This document shows, in pieces, positions 59,289 to 64,000 of a DNA stretch of 64,000 bases. The notes below the pieces were generated by a model. It had not been told where the DNA came from and did not search any database. It was given only the letters and a program-made list of their open reading frames with translations. The DNA is from Candidatus Zixiibacteriota bacterium (GTDB lineage: Bacteria > Zixibacteria > MSB-5A5 > GN15 > FEB-12), in NCBI GenBank assembly GCA_029860345.1, contig JAOUBJ010000002.1:248001-312000 (forward strand), written 5' to 3'. The position numbers were made by a program, and so were the translations under genes. Numbering within the stretch: position 1 is the first letter of the stretch; every line of letters begins with the position of its first letter.

Positions 59289-61787
59289 ATGCGTGAACGG
59301 GTCATCGCCATGACTGCGAAACTTCTTTGTTTCGCAATCGTCGTCGCAACAACACTGGGCAACGCCAAGACTGCAACCGACAAGGCCGCTGCTGAAGCCG
59401 GCTCCGGACAACCCTCACCGAGCCAGCTTGAGGCTCTGCCATGGCTGAAACTTCAGTTTGAACCGGATGTAGCCCCGCCGAACTACGTGGCCAAACAGCC
59501 GGGTCATTATTCGACCGATGATTGGGCAGCCGTGATAGATTCAACCTGGGGTCCGGGTGATCCTATGGAAGAGCAGTTTGATGTCTACCAGCGGTTCTGG
59601 AAACGCATCGACACTATCTGGCCATGCTTTCAGGACATGACACTGGACTGGGACTCAGTCTACACCACGAACATCATGGAAGTGATCTCCAATCCCAGCA
59701 AGGGTCGGTTTGGGGCCATGTTAAACCACAGCGGCATTGCGTTAATGGAGAGTCACACCTATTGTCAGCACAACGTGGTGGCCAATACCGCCAGACTGCC
59801 GGGAGTGCCTCTGATGTCAATCGTCGGATGGAATCGCAACCATCACTTCGGGGCTGCCCTCACGCCGCTTTCCGACAGTACGCTACTGGTATACCAGGTG
59901 ATTGAGAATCACCCGCTCGGGCTGGTGACTGGTGATCTCGTGCTGGGCTATGATGGAATACCCTGGACGGAGCTTTATCCGCAATTGCTGGAAGCACAAC
60001 TCCCGATTTACGACGAAGGTTGGTGGGGCAGTTCGACTCTTTCGTTCGCCCATTCGGTGATGATCTCGTGCGGTGCCAACTGGCACTTATATGACACCAT
60101 CGACATAGTAAAGTATGAGAGCGGGGATACGATGCACTTGCCGACCGGTTTACTGGCCGGGGAGAACATGGTCTGCTACGGCACGGAGATGATTCTGCCG
60201 ACCGGTATACCGACGCCCGATTGGAACCATCCGGTCTCATGGGGTATGATCCAAGGAACGCATATCGGATATGTTACCAGCTTGGTCTGGCTGGAACCGT
60301 CCGGCGTGGAATTCTTCAATGCTATCGATTCGCTTATGTTCCACCATGAGACCATCGGCCTGATTATCGATTGTCGGTTCAACTATGGGGGGAGCATATT
60401 CGAGGCGTACCCTGCGATGGAGCTCCTTTTCAACAGCTACACCGAGACGGTCGGCTTTGGCCAGCGTTGCGAACCCAACATCAGGGATTCGTTGTGCGTG
60501 ATTTTCCCGCCGATCAACTATGCAATCAACGCCGATCCCAATACCTACTATGACCGACCGATAGCTCTTCTGTGCGGTCCGGGCGGAGTAAGCGCGGGTG
60601 ATCAGACCCCGTTGGCCCTGTCGCTACATCCGGAAGCACGCACTTTCGGCAAGCCGACGGCGGCGGCCTTCAATGCTGCCACACAGTTTTCGCCCGGCAA
60701 CGGTTACACGATGCAACACTCCATCGGCGACGCATACTTGGCCAGTAATCCCGGACACTATTTGACCCACGACCCGCTACCGCTGATCGACGTTGATGTC
60801 TGGTTGACACAGGAGGGAGTGGCGGCGGGTGAAGATAATGTTATCAACTCGGCCATACAATGGATACACGATGAGACACCGGTCTGGTTCTTTGCCGATT
60901 CAAGTTTCGGGCAGGCGCCGCTCGATGTAGCCTTCAATGGGTGGTCCCCCGGCAGCGTGGACGCCTGGGTCTGGGAGTTCGGTGACGGTGACTCCGGTTT
61001 TGTCGTCGCTCCCATGCATACCTACACCGAACGCGGCATCTATGACGTTACCGTTACCGCCGACATCGATGGACAGATGCACGGCTACACCGACACCGCC
61101 GCAATCGTGGTGTTGGCCGATACACTCGTCACCGACACCGTGACAGTAACAGCGACCGACTCGACGGTGGAGGTGCATATCTTTGCCACCAATACGATCC
61201 CGCTCAACAGGCTCACAATTCCACTCGAATACGCGGGCGCTGTGGGCTTGGTTTACGATTCTTTCTCCACGGCCGGATGCCGCACCGAGTACTTTGGTAG
61301 CCAATCGCAGATTCACTACTCACCAGCGGGAAAACGAACGACGATCAAAATGCAAACTACGGTCCATTGGAGCCAGCACGACCTGTCGCCCGGTACCGGA
61401 GAAGTGTTGACGATATACCTGCACATCGAAGGCAATGCCTCTCCCGGCCAACAAACGATCCTCTCCCTTGACGGATACACCGGCCACGAACCGGTCTTTG
61501 CCCGCTCACAAACAGAGTACCTGGCCCTGGGCGTCGATGGGCTGGTGGCCTACACCACTTGCTGTCGCGGCATCAGGGGCAACGTTGATGACGATTCATC
61601 AGATGCTATTGACATAGCCGATCTGGTTTACCTGGTCGACTATATGTTCGCACAGGGAGTCCAGCCTCCGTGTGGTTATGAAGCGAATGTTGATGCTGAT
61701 ATTTTCAAGCGTGTCGACATTTCAGATTTGGTTTACCTGGTCGACTATATGTTCACCGGCGGCCCGCCACCGCCGGACTGTCCGTGA
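59289..61787 (+). CDS. Secreted S41-family peptidase with PKD and dockerin-like repeats
   Basis: 832 residues with a signal peptide (AKLLCFAIVVATTLGNA). The central part is an S41-like tail-specific-protease fold: IENHPLGLVTGDLVLGYDG is PDZ-like, and LIIDCRFNYGGSIFEAYPAMELLF matches the LDLRxNGGG region. ALLCGPGGVSAGD places the nucleophile Ser, and RTFGKPTAAAF the general-base Lys. A PKD domain (AWVWEFGDGDSGFVVAPMHTYTERG) follows, then a beta-sandwich resembling a cohesin-like or CBM fold (about 640-750), and two dockerin-like repeats (DIADLVYLVDYMF; DISDLVYLVDYMFTGG). The Shine-Dalgarno sequence is AGGAGGT. It probably cleaves extracellular proteins from a surface-associated position. Confidence 0.82.
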   Translation: MRERVIAMTAKLLCFAIVVATTLGNAKTATDKAAAEAGSGQPSPSQLEALPWLKLQFEPDVAPPNYVAKQPGHYSTDDWAAVIDSTWGPGDPMEEQFDVYQRFWKRIDTIWPCFQDMTLDWDSVYTTNIMEVISNPSKGRFGAMLNHSGIALMESHTYCQHNVVANTARLPGVPLMSIVGWNRNHHFGAALTPLSDSTLLVYQVIENHPLGLVTGDLVLGYDGIPWTELYPQLLEAQLPIYDEGWWGSSTLSFAHSVMISCGANWHLYDTIDIVKYESGDTMHLPTGLLAGENMVCYGTEMILPTGIPTPDWNHPVSWGMIQGTHIGYVTSLVWLEPSGVEFFNAIDSLMFHHETIGLIIDCRFNYGGSIFEAYPAMELLFNSYTETVGFGQRCEPNIRDSLCVIFPPINYAINADPNTYYDRPIALLCGPGGVSAGDQTPLALSLHPEARTFGKPTAAAFNAATQFSPGNGYTMQHSIGDAYLASNPGHYLTHDPLPLIDVDVWLTQEGVAAGEDNVINSAIQWIHDETPVWFFADSSFGQAPLDVAFNGWSPGSVDAWVWEFGDGDSGFVVAPMHTYTERGIYDVTVTADIDGQMHGYTDTAAIVVLADTLVTDTVTVTATDSTVEVHIFATNTIPLNRLTIPLEYAGAVGLVYDSFSTAGCRTEYFGSQSQIHYSPAGKRTTIKMQTTVHWSQHDLSPGTGEVLTIYLHIEGNASPGQQTILSLDGYTGHEPVFARSQTEYLALGVDGLVAYTTCCRGIRGNVDDDSSDAIDIADLVYLVDYMFAQGVQPPCGYEANVDADIFKRVDISDLVYLVDYMFTGGPPPPDCP

Positions 61788-62049
61788 GGGGCGCACTGTT
61801 TGTCACATTCGGATTGTCGTGCGTGGTGAGCATCCTCGTGCGCCCCGTTGTCCCGCGTAGGGGGCGGCCTTGTGTCGTCCCGATAGGCTGTCACCCTTCG
61901 GACCAGGCGCATCGACCTGCCTTAAAATGTGACAAGGGCGCGATGCGCCAAGAAACGCGGCTTGACCGGGTCATCCTGAGCGGAGTCGAAGGATGCGCCA
62001 TACGCGTCGTTTGCGCGTTGAGTACATCGGAGTGTGCTGCCGCATGGGA
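61788..62049. other. Repeat-bearing spacer between convergent genes
   Basis: A diverged Family C unit (about 61818-61848), a GGCCTTGTGTCGTCCC block and a Family A unit (about 61972-61995) are present. No gene or clear terminator was found. Confidence 0.55.
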
Positions 62050-63138
62050 CTATCCGGCAGCCCTCACGGCTATCCTCCGGCGCCAAATGTACAGGGCCAC
62101 CAGCAGCAATAGTATTCCCGCAAGAACCACAACCACCCATATTATTGTCCATTCCGGAGGAGGCGGGTCTTCCACCCCAATGAGCATCTGTCCTCTTAGG
62201 AAGCCATCGGGTGTTTCTATCTCCAGGTAGGTTCTCTCCGCGACCAAGCTGTCGACATACTCCAGAGGAAAGCTGCCGTCAGATATCGAGAGACTCACAC
62301 CGGTGGTATCAACAGCCTCAAACAACTCGGCGTCCACACTATAGATGACAGGGCCGGGTGCATCTGGCGAACCCACCCGCCAGTGAGCCGCAGAAATCTC
62401 GCCGAGCGTAACATTCATTATTGACATTCCCATTACCAAGTCACCGGTTGATGGACGAACGCACCAAGATGCTGCGCCAAAGGCGCTGTCGACCGGTTCC
62501 TCAGGATCGATCCCGCCGCCGCCCTTATAGGAATGCTTGCTATCTTTGGAGTGGTTGCCCGCGATGCTGATCACAAACCAGTGGATGTCTAAGTTGTTGT
62601 TTGCCACCCATACGTTTCCATGCAAAACCCCTTCGTCGTAATGCTCCCCGCCAATATGTATTGCCGTTGAGATAACAGGTCCGATCGCGTTGAGTCCTTT
62701 AGTATAGGAAGGACTCCCCGCGATTACGATCGGGATCCAAGCCAACGGGTTGAGATTCGGAGTTGCTTCCCCAGCATGTGGGCTAGTTTCATGGAGCGCA
62801 ACGAACTCGAACCAAACAACGTCACCTCCAGCAGGATTCTTCTCTAGCTCCGTTATCTCACCATCCCACTTCCAGTGTCCTTTATCTTTGAAATTACACG
62901 GTGCGTTGGCCGAGACAATATGACGTGTATTCCTCGTTACAGGTCCATGCTGCACGCTTGCGGTGAAGTCTTGCGGATTCATCTCCTTGTATTGCCCGGC
63001 TAACTTACCCGCACTGGCATCCGAACTCAGAACAACACAAACGGTGCCGAGTACAATGACAAACAGCAATCCGGATCGCAGCCGTACCAGAATCCTCCGG
63101 ACACAATGCACTAAAGTGTCAGTCAGGTCTCTTGACAT
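62050..63138 (-). CDS. CHRD-domain protein with C-terminal membrane anchor
   Basis: 362 residues from ATG 63138 (AAAGGA upstream; an in-frame TTG/GTG-type extension to 63210 lacks support). The N-terminal export signal is LLFVIVLGTVCVVLSSDASA. The middle is beta-rich, with several His-containing loops. About 225-320 matches the CHRD pattern: AAHWRVGSPDAPGPVIY corresponds to aHIHxGxxGxxGPVV, and YLEIETPDGFLRGQM to YvNvHTxxxPxGEiRGQ. A PPPPEW linker leads to a single helix (IIWVVVVLAGILLLLVALYIW) and RRR, so the protein is anchored with the CHRD part outside. The function is unknown. Confidence 0.75.
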   Translation of the reverse strand: MSRDLTDTLVHCVRRILVRLRSGLLFVIVLGTVCVVLSSDASAGKLAGQYKEMNPQDFTASVQHGPVTRNTRHIVSANAPCNFKDKGHWKWDGEITELEKNPAGGDVVWFEFVALHETSPHAGEATPNLNPLAWIPIVIAGSPSYTKGLNAIGPVISTAIHIGGEHYDEGVLHGNVWVANNNLDIHWFVISIAGNHSKDSKHSYKGGGGIDPEEPVDSAFGAASWCVRPSTGDLVMGMSIMNVTLGEISAAHWRVGSPDAPGPVIYSVDAELFEAVDTTGVSLSISDGSFPLEYVDSLVAERTYLEIETPDGFLRGQMLIGVEDPPPPEWTIIWVVVVLAGILLLLVALYIWRRRIAVRAAG

Positions 63139-63445
63139 TTCAGGGTATCCTTTCTCCTTACTTGTGATAGACAAAGCTAGTTCTGTCCAAGACGAGTCTT
63201 CCCACACCAAGATGTCAAAACACGGTCGCTCTTTGCCTGCTGAACGAATATGTGAAAATCTAACTCAGTCGGTCAAGATTATTATTGTAGACATGTGCCT
63301 GCATATTAGTCAAACTTTTACGGTTATTGGATTCGTTCCGTGAACTTTGTTTTTGGCCTGCGGTTGTAATTGGTGAACGATGTCTTAGGCTGAACAGACT
63401 TATGCCTGGCCGATAGATTCGGCTCAAAGCCTTCAGGAGTGACGC
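63139..63445. other. Divergent intergenic region, no gene seen
   Basis: This AT-rich spacer (about 63250-63350) lies between the CHRD gene and the oxidoreductase. It probably contains both promoters. None of the common repeat families is present. Confidence 0.5.
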
Positions 63446-64000
63446 TTGACCAAATCTAATCCAACTCGTTACGTCATCATCGGCAACGGCGTGGCCGGAA
63501 TCAACGCTGCGGGCGCGATCAGGCGCCGTGACGACAGCGCTGACATCATCGTAATCTCAAGTGAGTCCGATTACTTCTTCGCGCGTACCGCTCTGATGTA
63601 TGTTCATTGCGGCCAGATGAGCGAAGCGGATGTTCGTCCCTTCGGGCCGGATCACTATACCCGGATGCGATTCCATCGGGTCAGAGCGCGAGTAACTTCG
63701 CTCCTTGTCGATGAAAGAAAGCTGGTCCTGGACGACGGTCGCCTGTTTTCCTACGATCGGCTATTGATCGCCGCCGGTTCGGTACCACGTATGTTGGACT
63801 GGCCGGGTGCAGACCTGGACGGTGTCGGCAATTTTGTGACGTGGCAGAATCTCGAGTGGATGCGCGAGAAAGCTGCCACCTCCAGACGGGCTGTGATTGT
63901 CGGCGGCGGGTTGATCGGTGTCGAGGTGGCCGAGGTTTTGTTGCAGGCCGGGCTTGATGTCACGATGGTTATCCGCGAAAACTGGTATTGGCCGATAGCT
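63446..64000 (+). CDS. FAD/NAD(P)-dependent oxidoreductase, 5' part
   Basis: The first 185 codons of a gene that runs off the right edge. The start is TTG 63446 with AGGAGT five bases upstream. The N-terminal Rossmann motif YVIIGNGVAGINAAGAIR binds FAD. LLIAAGSVPR is the conserved ATG-type motif, and a second dinucleotide fold (RRAVIVGGGLIGVEVAEVL) binds NAD(P)H. This is the pyridine nucleotide-disulfide oxidoreductase class II layout, as in rubredoxin/ferredoxin reductases and the NirB N-terminus. The segment YFFARTALMYVHCGQM occupies the region where related enzymes have SRPAL. The specific partner is not visible because the C-terminus is missing. Confidence 0.9.
   Translation, partial: MTKSNPTRYVIIGNGVAGINAAGAIRRRDDSADIIVISSESDYFFARTALMYVHCGQMSEADVRPFGPDHYTRMRFHRVRARVTSLLVDERKLVLDDGRLFSYDRLLIAAGSVPRMLDWPGADLDGVGNFVTWQNLEWMREKAATSRRAVIVGGGLIGVEVAEVLLQAGLDVTMVIRENWYWPIA

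Noticed and set aside
61784-62230. 148-residue plus-strand frame after the S41 peptidase
   Set aside because: It crosses repeats and the antisense of the CHRD gene; no motif and no Shine-Dalgarno sequence.
1-64000. Global reassignment of TGA (code 4 or 25)
   Set aside because: Many genes here (larB, imuB, prs, dnaE2 and others) end at TGA with no conserved extension, and only two genes show internal TGA.

Overview
The window looks like a chromosomal segment of a moderately GC-rich, uncultivated Gram-negative bacterium of the FCB superphylum. Candidate division Zixibacteria or a close relative is my best guess. This is inference from three signs: a TonB-receptor/secreted-protein/PorV-like operon with a T9SS-style C-terminal domain, secreted proteins ending in paired dockerin-like repeats of the type DLVYLVDYMFTGG, and dense families of short palindromic intergenic repeats. 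TGA is used as an ordinary stop by many genes here, so the standard bacterial code applies.

Layout. 1-5.8 kb: the end of cysS, a tRNA-Thr, an ABC-2 type exporter, an M20 peptidase, an SDR oxidoreductase and a DMT permease. 5.8-13 kb (minus strand): TonB-dependent receptor, large secreted protein and PorV/PorQ-like barrel in one operon. 13.7-16.5 kb: larE-larB-larC for the nickel-pincer cofactor, without larA. 16.5-25 kb: a secreted metallopeptidase-like protein, a MacB/LolD-type ABC pair, a Tat-exported Fe-S aldo/keto reductase and an alpha/beta-hydrolase-TPR protein. 25-32.5 kb: CtpA-type protease, a signal-peptidase-like protein without its nucleophile, HAD phosphatase, Ogt, M29 aminopeptidase, a lipoprotein and rubrerythrin. 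32.8-36.8 kb: a pentaheme cytochrome with dockerin repeats and a repeat-filled region. 36.8-47.8 kb: a mostly plus-strand run of housekeeping and small-enzyme genes, including a PRPP synthetase-like gene. 48-54.4 kb (minus strand): the imuA-imuB-dnaE2 mutasome. 55-64 kb: small proteins, a putative lipoprotein barrel, secreted dockerin proteins, a CHRD-domain protein and the start of an FAD/NAD oxidoreductase.

The most notable content is a pair of probable extracytoplasmic selenoproteins. At 57551-58855 a secreted thioredoxin-fold protein has an in-frame TGA exactly where the first active-site Cys belongs (UxxC). At 44501-45865 a secreted C-type-lectin/dockerin/DUF3179 protein has an in-frame TGA at the conserved Cys of the TYCP motif. 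Both TGAs are followed by a perfect stem-loop whose apical loop begins after exactly 20 intervening nucleotides and has a G in its first two positions, which matches the published bacterial SECIS pattern. Each would otherwise have to be annotated as two truncated genes.

The second theme is repeat invasion. At least five families of short palindromic repeats fill nearly every intergenic gap. They also lie in frame inside coding sequences: a roughly 45-residue insert in ImuA, the C-terminal tail of the protein at 35036-35749, and false N-terminal extensions of dnaE2 and a DinB-family gene. This resembles the coding palindromic elements known from Rickettsia.
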